Source of the DNA: Malachius bipustulatus
Taxonomy: Eukaryota > Arthropoda > Insecta > Coleoptera > Melyridae
Reading direction: 5' to 3'
DNA length: 64,000 nt
NCBI GenBank assembly: GCA_910589415.1
Contig: OU342639.1
Coordinates: 20,344,268-20,408,267, forward strand
Shown here piece by piece: positions 47,272 through 59,488 of the stretch. Every line of letters begins with the position of its first letter. Position 1 is the first letter of the stretch. Both the position numbers and the translations under genes were made by a program. The notes under the pieces were generated by a model that saw nothing but the letters and a program-made list of their open reading frames with translations, was not told where the DNA came from and did not search any database.

Positions 47272-48692
47272 GTAGATAAAGGCTTAACGTTACTCCAAGC
47301 TAATCCTGTAGTATCTAGTATACCTCCGCCTCCAAATGCCCAAATCATGTTACTGTAGTAGTTTGATATTAAGAAACCGATTGAAGCTATAACAATTCTA
47401 TACTTGTGTAGTAGATAGTTCAACAACCCAAGAACCCCGTTCGTAAACATTGATTGTAGAATAATGAGGTATTAATGGAAAAGGGAATGTTTTAATGAGT
47501 TTTCGATGAGAATAACATAAATTTCTGTTTTGTTGATCAAGGATTGATTGCCTTTATTGCATTACGCCAGGTGATCTTTATTTACGAAAGTTTTACAAAT
47601 ATTTAAGTGGAATGAATGGAGAGTATCTAAACAATGACAACTACCTAATCGATGTTATGTTAAAGTCGTGTAATCTGTAGTTGCGATCCTGGAACTTGCA
47701 TTTGTTTTGTTGATGTAAGGTTTCCTTCCTAATCAATCAAGAATGGCTTCGCGGCTAGTCCGCGTTCGTTGCCAAGTTGAATAATTCACGGCAAATCAAA
47801 AAGCTCAATGATCGAGTTATGCTGTTTGTTGTTGAAGTTGCGCAATGAAGTTGTAAGCGTTCCCTTTTCCCCGGAGCGAAACAACGCATGTGCTGTGCGG
47901 CATCTGCCTGGTTTGGCCTAGCCCAGATTTCAAAGTTATATGCAGGCTTCATCGAGAGAGAAGCATGGACAAACTCCGCAACGAACATTACTCATTCCTT
48001 TAAACTTCTATGACAACTTCCAATAAACTTTTGCTTATCTTTGGAACATTTGCCAAAAACATCTGGTCCAAGAAGTTCTGAAATTGTTTCTCAACGATTT
48101 AACTAAAATGCACGAGACACGTACTTGGAAAGCATTCAGACGATGCAAAAAAAATAACAAAAATATTACTGTTCAATACCCAATGAAATTTTCTTTAGGT
48201 AATTTCGTGAAACTATAATAAAGTTTTTTAAAAGACAGGACGCTCCTAAATTTCTATTACCCCTGCCTGTAACATCTAATAAATTTTCCTTTCCACTTTG
48301 GAGCATCTGCTAAAAGCGTTATCTCCATCTGGTCTAAATTATTCTCCAAGCATCTGCGGAAAACATTTAGGGATGCAAGGGGAAATTATGACCCTAACTA
48401 CTCGTGCCAAATTATATTACCTATTACCTATGCTGAACAAATTTTATGGTGGTATGGATTCGGAACGTGTCCACCCGAGCTATTCAAAAGTTCCATTACA
48501 ATTCCACGATCTAAGCGATTAATTAAAAAAAATCATGTTTTGGGTCTTTCTTGAGCGATTTCTTTGAAACCCAGTTTATGTCTTTGGAGCTTAAAGTTTT
48601 CTAAAGAGAGTTTCTGATATTTTCTGTATAATCATTCCGTTTCCTCAGGCAACTTCCCACTTTTAAACTCGCTCCTTTGTTTCTAATTTCAG
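47272..48692. other. Nicotinic receptor intron 1
   Basis: AT-rich, with no coding content or repeat boundary recognised; borders GTAGAT and TTTCAG. Confidence 0.6.
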
Positions 48693-48832
48693 AATCCCAT
48701 CAAGGGCCGCACGAGAAGCGGCTGCTGAACAACTTGCTAGGACCATACAATGTCTTGGAACGACCTGTTGCCAACGAGTCTGATCCACTAGAAGTCAAGT
48801 TCGGCCTAACTCTTCAGCAAATTATTGACGTG
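48693..48832 (+). CDS. Nicotinic acetylcholine receptor alpha subunit, exon 2
   Basis: After TTTCAG the exon reads SHQGPHEKRLLNNLLGPYNV, then LERPVANESDPLEVKFGLTL and QQIIDV, the start of the ligand-binding domain in Cys-loop receptors. The pattern matches the insect alpha5/alpha6/alpha7 group; I cannot fix which. The next family exon should begin DEKNQ; it is not seen in the remaining 15 kb, so the gene continues past 64,000. The donor is GTCAGT, weaker than the usual GTRAGT. Confidence 0.88.
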
Positions 48833-50031
48833 GTCAGTATCCGTTGTTAATTTTATTGAGAAAAACCTATAACGCAATGAAAAAACTTGTCTAAATAAGA
48901 GCAAACCTAAACGGTATCGTTGAGCATAAACTGTATTTCAAAAGAGAGGAATGTGGTATCGGGAATTAGAAATTTAGCAAATCAGAGTCCATGGTGTAAC
49001 ATTTTTTGCGATTTCCTTTTGTTAGACACAGTAGTTTATTTATACTAGAAATCACACCTCATTGGAATATTATTAATGCTCGACGAAGTGATTGTTACGA
49101 AAAAACTATATTACCTTCCTTTATAAAAGAAAATCACTTTTGATTTATTTTCTGGATACAACTATACTTCGGTTTTTAAATATTTAAAATAGGCTGGTCC
49201 AATCAAAAATTTACATCCTTTTGCTAGATTTATTTTAACTTTTGGATGTGTTTTTATTTGGCCGCCTCGTAAAAACATAAATTACCTGTTTAATCGTAAG
49301 TAAATATTTATTAAACATTGATAGGCAGTGCTTGAATCCAGTAACGAAAGAACGTCACTTTCAGATCACTAATTAACATAAATTTAAAATTAAAAAATAT
49401 AAAGATTTTCGTTTAAATAATTACTTAAATCATTTTTGTTTGATTATGGAAAACTGAGCGGAGAGAAAAATCTTCCCAGGATAATAAAAGGTAGGCATTA
49501 GTTCGCTTAAACAGTTATTAGGTAGGCATGTATCTACTGAATCATTCACAAGCCCCTCAACAAGAAACAAGTAAATTTTTGATCACACTGCATTTTAATA
49601 CATAGGTACGTAGAAAATGTCTTAGAAAAGGCGCTTGGAATTTTGCAATCAATGGTAAAAAAAGTCAGTTTTTTTCAAAATCAAAGATTAAGGTAATTCT
49701 CAAATAGAGTTATTTCGCTGGTTCTCCGCTTATTTTGATTGTCTCTGTATCTATATATCTAATCAATGCAGATAAAGTTTCCAGTTCTCTCTCAGTTTAG
49801 TTTAAACACAAATTGACAGCCCATTTACTTTAGCGAAAAATGATCAAAGTAACCGCAAAATCTGATGTTTCTTGTTATGGTTTTCATATTTTCTTGAATT
49901 GAGGAGAACTTTTATCGTTCTTATCGAAATATATTTCAGGATTAGTCGTGTCAAAACAATAAGATGCTCTTCTCCAATCAGTATTCTGTGATTAAAATAT
50001 AATGATTTCTTACGTTTTATACAGTGTGGAA
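48833..50031. other. Nicotinic receptor intron 2, first part
   Basis: No exon or repeat boundary recognised. Confidence 0.5.
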
Positions 50032-50870
50032 AAGCTAAATGGAATAAATTCGATAATAAATCAATGGAGATGGGCGCGAAAAAACGCTCGGACACGTCGA
50101 TTAGTATTTTTGGTTGCGCATTTTTTTCGATGAAAACTTTTTAAACAGGGTATGTCACGTAACAGTGGTCAATACCAACTTTCTTCTTTCAAATCAAACA
50201 CCCTATATATTATTACATTTTCAGATTGCCTGAAAAAATGTAATAATAATGGTGTTTATAATTCAAATTTGTAACGAGGTGATTTTTGAGTTATAAACAA
50301 ATGAAAATGGCAATTTTTAATTTTCAAAACAGTGTAGATACACCGATAACGGCTCAAGATGTCGGAAATCGGCTTACATGTCCCTATCCTAACTTTTCAT
50401 TTAGTACCCTATTAGGTAGTTGAAATTTTTTTTAAATTTGATAATTTTCATCACCCTGTATAAAAATTTCAACTACCTAATAGGGTACTAAATGAAAAGT
50501 TAGGATAGGGACATGTAAGCCGATTTCCGACATCTTGAGCCGTTATCGGTGTATCTACACTGTTTTGAAAATTAAAAATTGCGATTTTCATTTGTTTATA
50601 ACTCAGAAATCACTCGTTACAAATCTGAATTATAAACACCATTATTATTACATTTTTTCAGGCAATCTGAAAATGTAATAATATATAGGGTGTTTGATTT
50701 GAAAGAAAAAAGTTGGTATTGAGCACTGTTACACGACACACCCTGTTTAAAAAGTTTTCATCGAAAAAAATGCGCAACCAAAAATACTAATCGACGTGTC
50801 CGAGCGTTTTTTTCGCACCCATCTCCATTGATTTATTATCAAATTTATTCCATTTGGGTTTTCCACACTG
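50032..50870. mobile_element. 839-bp palindromic MITE with the shared core
   Basis: TA-CAGTGTGGAAAAGCTAAATG at the left and its near complement at the right. Arms of about 400 bp mirror around about 50,455. They carry the core (acggctcaagatgtcggaaa, cttacatgtccctatcctaa). Confidence 0.9.
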
Positions 50871-52768
50871 TATAAATAATGAGATAAAATTAAAATAATC
50901 GTCATAAATGAATACATGTTTAAGCATTAAATCCGATTATTTAGTTAAATATAAAAATAAGAAGATAGTCGAAAAAAGAAGAATATTTCAGAGACAAGAG
51001 GAATTGAAGAAGAAGATGAAGAGGCAGTTCTACAGATTTAAAAAGATGCAGTTGAAATGGTTTTTGTATGAAGACAAAATTTTAAAACATTTTAATGGGT
51101 ACCTAGTCTTATGATAATATCGTGGTCACATATCTACTTTATTGGGGGAAAAATAGTAAAAATTTCTAGAGTCACCAAAAAGTAATGGCGAATTTTTTAA
51201 ATTGTTTTTATTTTATTTTTGTCAATTCTTTTTTGAAAAATCGAAGCGGTTTTTTGGGTATAGTTCTTCGGTCAACAATTTCTTCACTTCTTAAATTAAC
51301 TGACAACTTTCGTATGTATACAAAACTTCTCTGTCATTTTTATGAACTCCGTCGGGGATTCTGGTGTTATAGCTACTCATCCTGTAAATAGAAAACAGAT
51401 CTGTTTACTCAACTGGAAGAGTTGTTTAACTCCAGTACCTATTCGATTTTAGTAACTCGTACGAGTTATACTAGCATCTTGTAAAGCCCCCTCAAATCTG
51501 GCTTAATTATTCTATGTATACCAAACGATAACCAAATCCTTTGGGTGTTGACGACTGTTCATACACTTCATACCATCCTTTTTAAAAGTTTTTTTTTTTC
51601 ATATTATGTAGTTATTTTACGGGAGTTTATTTTGACGTATTAAAATAAAAGTAAGGGATTTAATTTCATAGCCCAAATTAAAGGCAAATAAAAAATCTTG
51701 CATTCTCAAACCTGACCGATAGTTCTCAGTTCTCATTATAATAAAACTTTCTTGGGAATCAATCGTAATTAATTAAATAGTGTATTTATACGCGTTGGTT
51801 CGATTGTGAATATTTTCGCCATTTTGAAAATTGGCTTTCTGAAATTTTTCAATGTCGTATATCATACTAATATAGTTGTCTACTGTGAAAATTTCAGTTC
51901 AATCCATTTGAAAACTCGCCCTAAAATTTATATAGATAATCAGAAATTTTGACCGATTTTCTACTTACGCCACTGGTAAAAGTTGGGATACGTTATTCTT
52001 GATTGAAAAAAATTATATATAATTTTGCATACACGGGGGCTTAAAGAATACCAATTTTTTTGAAAATTAAATTAAAGTCAAATTAAAAATTTGAAACAAC
52101 TCGGAATGTCGCTCAAGTACAATAATACCTGATCACTTGTTGTCACATCAGAATATATCTTACTCTCACAGAAATCTCAGTCCTCTATATTGAAAACTGC
52201 GACCTGAAATGGAGGTATAAGAACGGCTTTTCCTGAACTTTGAAAGAACACCCTGTGCAAATCACGTGCTGCTTGAAATTTTTCTATCGAAATTTAAAAT
52301 CGTCATTTTAGGACTTAGAATTTAGGATTTAGAATCGTCATTGCTAACGTGAGCCGTTTTCGAGAAAAATTGCCATTTACGATGAAAAACTCGCTTTCGA
52401 TGTTTCAAAACATGGGCCGGAAAATGAAGAGTAAAAAAAATTTCGATCAATCTAAAATCTCCGAAAATGGCATATGAAATAAAAAAGAATTGGTATTAAA
52501 AATGTATAGCTTGTATCAATGATCTGACATCTACAAAAGCTGAGTTCCGTATGTCAAACAGTTCTAGAGATATATTAAAAAAACTGGAAAAATTATCTCA
52601 TTTTGACACCCTCAAAAACGTATCTCAAAAACCTTGCATTTCCGGACACACGTTAATAGAAAATTTTTGGTTTATTTTTGACCAAAAATCGGTCTTTAAA
52701 TTGGTTCTCAATATCAAAGGTACAACCTTGTATAGGGTTTCAACTTTCAAATCAACCTTACAACCATA
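50871..52768. other. Intron, nothing recognised but repeat scraps
   Basis: Scraps such as acaccctgtgcaaatcac (52,249) and tatgtcaaacagttctagag (52,551; compare 21,283) come from the palindromic repeats. No exon seen; the DEKNQ-type exon was specifically looked for. Confidence 0.45.
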
Positions 52769-53625
52769 CAGGGTGTTGAAAAAGTCTCGGTACCCTCCAA
52801 ATAACTCCCTAAATTTTGAGTTTTGAAAAAAATAAAAAATAGACTAATTTTATAATTTAATTTACTTTTTATTGATGTAATATATTATACTGGGTGATCC
52901 TAGACTTAGTAATGACGACATTGTCATTTTTTTTTAATAGGACATTAATAGCACATAAATATGTTATTGCATTTTCGTATTTTCTGAGAAAATGCAATCA
53001 GAATTATTTTTACAGTTGCAGCTCAAAATGATAAGTTTGTAAGTTTAGAGAAACGAAAAAAGCTATTTTCAATCTTAAAATTTTTCAAATTTTAACATTA
53101 AAAACGGCTCAAGATATCGGAAAACGGATTGCCCCTATTTTAACTTTTCGAGTGTTATCTTACAATTTACTTGAAATTTTTATACAAAGTGATGAAAAAT
53201 CTAATATTTTCATCACCCGCCTGTATAAAAATTTCAAGTAAATTGTAAGATAACACTTGAAAAGTTAAGATGTACACCATTTACGTTATTTGGAACCGTT
53301 TCCGATTTGCACTGCTTTCAAAATAGAAAATTGTGATTTTCACTTGTTTATAACTCATAACCCACTCAATTTAAACTGCAACCGTAAAAATCATTCTGAT
53401 AAGATTTTCTCAGGAAATATGAAAATACAATAATATACAGGTGTCCTATTAAAAAAAATAGACAATGTCGTTATAACTGAGCCAAAGAACACCCTGCACC
53501 TATAACATTTTTTTTACATCAATAGAAAGTAAATTAAATTATAAAATTGATTTGTTTTTAAATTTTTTTCGAATATCAAAATTTGAGGATTTATTAGAGG
53601 GTACCGAGACTTTTTCAACACCGTG
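52769..53625. mobile_element. 857-bp palindromic MITE containing an inner palindrome
   Basis: TA-CAGGGTGTTGAAAAAGTCTC at the left and its near complement (one change, caccgtg) at the right. An inner pair (gacattgtcattttttttta / aaaaaaaatagacaatgtc) encloses the shared core near 53,100-53,350. Confidence 0.85.
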
Positions 53626-53685
53626 TATATTATACCGAAAATCATCCCAATTATTATTGGTGGCCTTTAAAATTCAGCAATGAGA

Positions 53686-54766
53686 AAATTCTGTGCATAA
53701 TACCTATATTTATAGCGTTTTTGTCGACGTTCATTTTGCTATTTATAGGTACAGGTCGACACATCTAAGGTGGCCGCTGAGAGGCGCAGATCGAGAAGCG
53801 AGAGGTTTTTAGAAAGAAAGCGACATATTCAAACCATGCCTGTGGTCGGTACACTGAGTATCAAAGTTCTTGACTAAAAACGAATTTTCTGTAATTAATG
53901 TTAAAATACGGAATTTTATTACTTTAGTAACGACTTTTCTATCACGACTTTGGCTAAAAAGTATTTTATTTTTAATATATGAAGATGCGGTCACCATAAT
54001 TCACAACTCACGAGCACGAGGTTTAGCTCAATATTTTTGAACCACGCTGCACTATTTGAATAGAGAAATGCTGGGTTGTAAAGTTGACAGTACGGTCCGA
54101 TTTTACATTTAAATAAAACCAAAAATATAACAAAATTATTATCGAACTTTTCGCTCTCTTCGCTAGTCCACATTGACTTGACGAGTACTGACATATACCT
54201 ATTTAATTAATAAATAAGCGGATTGGAAAAGACGGCGATTTAAATTATTTGATTGACTTACCGAATTATTGACTCAAAAACACCTCTATTAATGAATTTA
54301 TAAACAATACGTTTTTTATATGCTGATAAGATAAGACAGTACCGAAATTACTATTATCTGGTGCTTTTTAGTTTTTTTGTCATTTCAATTGACTTTGCAT
54401 AAAGTCTTAACCTGTCTGCATGGATAGTAAAATTCGTTAAATCTGACAAACTTGAAAATTAAGCCACTCCCCAAAGGCTACTGCGCCACTGGCCACCTTA
54501 CGTGTGTCAAGCTGTAATACATAATATAAATAAAAATGTTCTCTTATTGCATTCGCATTGATATTTTTCGCATTGTCCTTTATACTTATTATGATAAAAA
54601 ATTGTCTAGACATAAATTACAGACACGTAATAATGAGACCAAAAAACGTAACTTTGATGTTGACAATAAGTAGGTATTTCTTCTCGAACAAATAAAAGTT
54701 ATTTTCTGATTTATTTTGAGGTGCTATTACCTACCTACGTAAATCGTGAATTGATCTATTGAATTT
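53686..54766. repeat. Segmental duplication, copy 1 (with the insertion)
   Basis: Outside the 763-bp insertion this copy matches 57,818-58,126 almost base for base (gaaaattctgtgcataatac; ttgatgttgacaataagtag). Confidence 0.88.
53752..54514. mobile_element. 763-bp insertion with TA target duplication
   Basis: Ends CAGGTCGACACATCTAAGGT and, complemented, CAGCTTGACACACGTAAGGT form imperfect terminal inverted repeats. The unfilled site survives in the duplicated copy at 57,880-57,881 (atttataggtaatacataat). Two frames on the minus strand inside are short and unassigned. Confidence 0.88.
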
Positions 54767-55144
54767 AACATCGCCAATCATTTCGGAAGCATTGTGATCA
54801 TATTTTCAGGTAACATTAACGGCCATGATTTCTTTAAAAACTTAAAAAACATAATTGTAATTCATTCCGTTTTCTGGTATTTTTTCTCATAGATCAAATC
54901 TGAAATAGTTATAGCTAGGAAGACATGTGTTTCAAAACCGTTCCCAAAAAAACTACGTTTAATGCAAATCTGATTACCTACTGGATTTAATTTTATATCT
55001 CTCGAGACCTCAGCATCCTATTTTCATAATTTCTAGATTTCGATTTAGCAGTTTTTTGATTTTGTGACTTACCCCAGAGCCACATTTTCGTAATCTTGGA
55101 TTTTGATGTATGGAACTAGTATAGTAGCTTTTTTGATTTTCTGA

Positions 55145-57084
55145 TATAAACTGCTCAACAAATGAAACGTTACATGACCAAATTTGCCCTAACTTTGGCA
55201 CTGATAAAATTTGGACTGTTTCGAGCAATTCAATTTTTGTTTCGAGGGTTCACTAGTTCAATCCCTTGTTTATCAGTCCGTATGTTTGCAAGAACTTGGT
55301 ACTTCACACAAAGTTTATATAGGGTGGTAAATAAAACAGTTCAAAATCTCAGAAAGTTCGGCTTGCTCCCATTTGATTAAAGATTTTTCTTTTTAAATTT
55401 CAACACAAAAATCATGAAGATGGACCTCATATCTCGAAACGGTTTTCGAATTTTCCGATTATTTCTTTTATTTACAGGGTGATCTCAAAAAAACTACTTT
55501 TTGGTGTGGCAATGATAACTTTGTTATTCGTGACCCGATTTTCAAAATGTAGGGCTCATTTTAAAGCTTAAGCTTCAAACAAGAAGACACAAGATTGATA
55601 ATCGACTAAGGACAAAAATTGAAAATACAGGGTTGTATTAAAACTAACCCAAATCTGAATGGCTTCCGAAATCTGGTATTAATGAAAATTTGAAATAAAG
55701 TTAAGTTGCTTTCAAACAAACCATTCATTCTGAATACTTCAAGATGTTCCTCGCTTGCATGAGTTAAGAATTGTTGACATAAGAACAAAATTACAACTTC
55801 GTGTTTTCGAATGAGGTAGCCGCTTTGTTATTATTAGGCTTATTGTTTATCATATTATGGATGTCACTATTATTGATTGTTGTTTGACGGCTGATAAAAC
55901 TGTTTTATTTATTGTAAGAATGAATTGACCACCCTTCTCCGGATATAAATCCGCTTGAGCATGTTTGGAGCAGAATGAAAAAAAAATCCTAAAGAAAGGG
56001 AAGGACAAATGGATGATTTGGTGATAGCTATACAGGAAGAATGGGAAGCTACTCCCCAGCAGTTTTTACATCACCTGGTGGAGGGAATGCCAAGAAGAGT
56101 TACGGCAGTTATAAAAGAGGCAGGGGAGGTCTGACAAATGTTGGTATTTGGATACTCCCCTTTTTTTTGGAATGCTACAGTTTTTTGTACATAAATAATA
56201 AATCATTTTAATGGTCACCTCTTAACCTTTTTTTATCTGAACTTTCTTTACGATATGACAGGCTCAATTATTGTTGAGTGAATTAACAAGCCATCTCACA
56301 ACAATCTCAGCTCAACCGACAATATAAAACAGTTTTATCAGCCGTCAAACAACAATCAATAATAGTGACATCCATATGATAAACAATAAGCCTAATAATA
56401 ACAAAGCGGTTACCTCATTCGAAAACACGAAGTTGTAATTTTGTTCTTATGTCAACCATTCTTAGCTCAAGCAAGCGAAGAACATCTTGAAGTATTCAGA
56501 ATGAATGGTTCGTTTGAAAGCAAATTAACTTTATTTCAAATTTTCCTTAATACCAGATTTCGGAAGCAATTCAAATTTGGGTTAGTTTTATTACAACCCT
56601 GTATTTTAAATTTTTGTCCTTAGTCGATTATCAATCTTGCGTGTTCTTGTTTGAAGCTTAAGCTTTAAAATGAGCCCTACATTTTGAAAATCGGGTCACG
56701 AATAACAAAGTTATCATTGCCACGCCAAAAAGTAGTTATTTTGAGATCACCCTGTAAATAAAAGAAATAATCGGAAAATTCGAAAACCGTTTCGAGATAT
56801 GAGGTCCATCTTCATGATCTTTGTGTTGAAATTTAAAAAGAAAAATCTTTGATCAAATGGGAGCAAGCCGAACTTTCTGAGATTTTGAACTGTTTTATTT
56901 ACCACCCTATATAAACTTTGTGTGAAGTACCAAGTTCTTGCAAACATACGGACTGATAAACAAGGGATTGAACTAGTGAACCCTCGAAACAAAAATTGAA
57001 TTGCTCGAAACAGTCCAAATTTTATCAGTGCCAAAGTTAGGGCAAATTTGGTCATGTAACGTTTCATTTGTTGAGCAGTTTATA
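55145..57084. mobile_element. 1.94-kb palindromic element with a Tc1 transposase remnant at its centre
   Basis: The ends tataaactgctcaacaaatg and the exact complement bracket arms of about 760 bp (to about 55,909 and from about 56,326) that match with few differences. The only unpaired part, about 55,910-56,325, carries a transposase 3' end. Reading frames in one arm (55,162-55,380 plus) reappear in the other (56,747-57,067 minus) because of the mirror. Confidence 0.88.
55927..56134 (+). pseudogene. C-terminal remnant of a Tc1-family transposase
   Basis: DHPSPDINPLEHVWSRMKKK contains the SPDINPLEHVW motif with the third catalytic residue (Glu) of DD34E transposases. After a frameshift, QMDDLVIAIQEEWEATPQQF continues to the natural C-terminus and TGA at 56,132-56,134. 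Everything N-terminal, including the other catalytic residues, is missing. Confidence 0.85.
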
Positions 57085-57817
57085 ATATTATAGCAATAAT
57101 TACCTGTGTGTAACTTAAACTAGGGAAGTACGGTATAGGGGTTTAACTAGTGTACCTACCTAGGTTTTGACATATTTTTCCAAAAGCTAGACATTTCTGG
57201 TACAAAAAGTGCATAAAGTTTGTTATGTAAATTCTCAACAGTTCTTGAAATATATACAATTAAATAGGTGAAAGTTCCATAATATTTACATAGGTATACA
57301 AATTACTCGCTGCTGAAGCCATCTCATATGGGATTCCTCCCATAGTTGGCTTATAACGCTAATAAGATACGTTGGCCGGATTTTCCGTGGTCGGGGATCT
57401 GGGGAACAAGAAGACCCACGTCAAATCTGTATAGGTACATTTTTCCAAAAGTTGAAAGACTTCTGAAAATAACACCCCCATAACTGTTTGTTATTGTCGA
57501 GGTTTGTCTTCTTTGAATTATCTCCTTAAAAATTACACTCTATGTTAATTAACTTATGTTCCCTTTGTAACTTAAAAGTCGAAACCATAATAGGTACGGA
57601 GTCGGTTGAATTACAAAAGATGTACACAAACAGAATCTGAAACAAAGTTAAGGATAACTTCAGTCGTTGCTGAAATATGCTGAAAAAACTGTAATAACGA
57701 AATTTCTTATTTTGATGTCATTTTTGTTATTGAAAATTAATTTATTTTATGTAGGTTTCCATAAGTCGTCAAGAGCTATCCATTTGAACTTCAAAAAAAT
57801 TTCAAAGGCGACTAGAA
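57085..57817. other. Intron, nothing recognised
   Basis: No exon or repeat boundary recognised. Confidence 0.4.
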
Positions 57818-58126
57818 AATTCTGTGCATAATACCTATATTTATAGCGTTTTTGTCGACCTTCATTTGCTATTTATAGGTAATACATAATATAAATAAAA
57901 ATGTTCTCTTATTGCATTCGCATTGATATTTTTCACATTGTCCTTTATACTTATTATGATAAAAAATTGTCTAGACATAAATTACAGACACGTAATGAGA
58001 CCAAAAAACGTAACTTTGATGTTGACAATAAGTAGATATTTCTTCTCGAACAAATAAAAGTTATTTTCTGATTTATTTTGAGGTGCGATTACCTACCTAC
58101 GTAAATCGTGAATTGATCTATTGAAT
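57818..58126. repeat. Segmental duplication, copy 2 (empty site)
   Basis: Direct-orientation copy of 53,686-54,766 lacking 53,752-54,514; a handful of substitutions separates them. Confidence 0.88.
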
Positions 58127-58814
58127 TCCTAGAGTTTCTTTAATCAACTTTCGTTTTTATTATAGCTGGAATATTATTTTTCATGTCGGTTCAAATAAAC
58201 AATTAGGGAAAATTAATTAAAAAAAACATAAGGCAAATCTTATGATGTCATATTGAAGTCATTCTGTGAAAAAAATTTATTGCGAAACAAGAAGAATCAT
58301 TTTTTTTAAATCTTTTAATCTGATAGATTTACGGCTTCCTTGCTGTTTAATACCGAACATGAAGAAACGATATGGAACAATATGGCCATAAAAAAAGTTG
58401 ACTATGGATGGAAAACCCTGGTATCTAGTCGGCTGTGAGCCACGAAATAGTTACGACCCTATTAAGTAATTAAGTTTAACAAACGCTGGGTTTTTTAACA
58501 GGTTGTAGAGTGAAGTAGAGGGCGTGCACTGCGTTACTGAAAATTAAAAACGACTTTTGAAATACAAGAGTCTATAAGTTAACATATAGGGTGTAATCTT
58601 TAACATGCCCGTATGGCAACACTTAAAAAAATGCACTGTAGATACCGGAATAGTAGTTTTTTGATTTTCTGAAAATACGGTATAAGCGTAAGCATCTTAG
58701 AGTGGTTAATTTATCTGGTATTGTTTCCCTTACATCGAATCTACCTAGAAAAAAGTGACTAAGATAAAAACCTTGGAAAATCGTATATTTAATATATACG
58801 ATTATTATATAACA
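58127..58814. other. Intron with diffuse repeats
   Basis: ttttttgattttctga... and ttacatcgaatctacctag occur here and again at 63,325-63,405 on the far side of the mariner element; a weaker copy is near 55,130. Confidence 0.4.
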
Positions 58815-58816
58815 TA

Positions 58817-59063
58817 CAGTGCATTTATTTTTCAATGCACCATAGGGATTTACATGTAAAAAATGGACCTCGTGTTAATGGTTTTCCTGGGGTAAATTTC
58901 TGAATTTTTTTTTTGTGGAATCTTAAAACACAGTATTCTGCACCTTATTTTGAAGATCTGCTACCAATGGGAGCAATACTTTTTAGATAAAAATTAAAAA
59001 GTGGAACCATTTCATACTGATTTTTTAAAATAGGTTGCCATGCTCGTTCACTGACATCTATCA
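58817..59063. repeat. mariner terminal inverted repeat, left
   Basis: Pairs with 62,814-63,061. Most differences are single-base; the pairing stops at ctgacatctatca. Confidence 0.88.
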
Positions 59064-59488
59064 TTCCTCTATGACATTTTCATCATTACATAATTATTAT
59101 TTAAATCAATTTAAACAACAAAATCAAACAAAGTAGCTACTAGCTACCTAAGAATACCTAACTTATGCCTTAGCAAAAGACAGAAGGGAAAGGGAACACA
59201 GAGTGTATTAAACAGTTTATTTGTAAAACAATAAATTAAAAATCGAAATCAAATATTCAAACTGTCGTCCAGAAGCTGCTAAACAATGTCCTAATCTTTC
59301 CCGAAAATGCCGCTTTACATTTTGTAATTGTCTAACAACTATTGTATTAGAAGCTTCCTTAATTCTTCGCTTTAGTTCTTCCAAATTGTCTTATGTCGTC
59401 AAAAACCCCCCCAAAAAAAATCAAGAGGTGTCAAATCTGGGCTTCTTGCGGGACATTTCAATGGTCCAAACCGACCAATCCATTCATC

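Noticed and set aside
55162..57067. Duplicate small genes at 55,162-55,380 and 56,747-57,067
   Set aside because: Mirror copies within the arms of the 1.94-kb palindrome, not paralogous genes.
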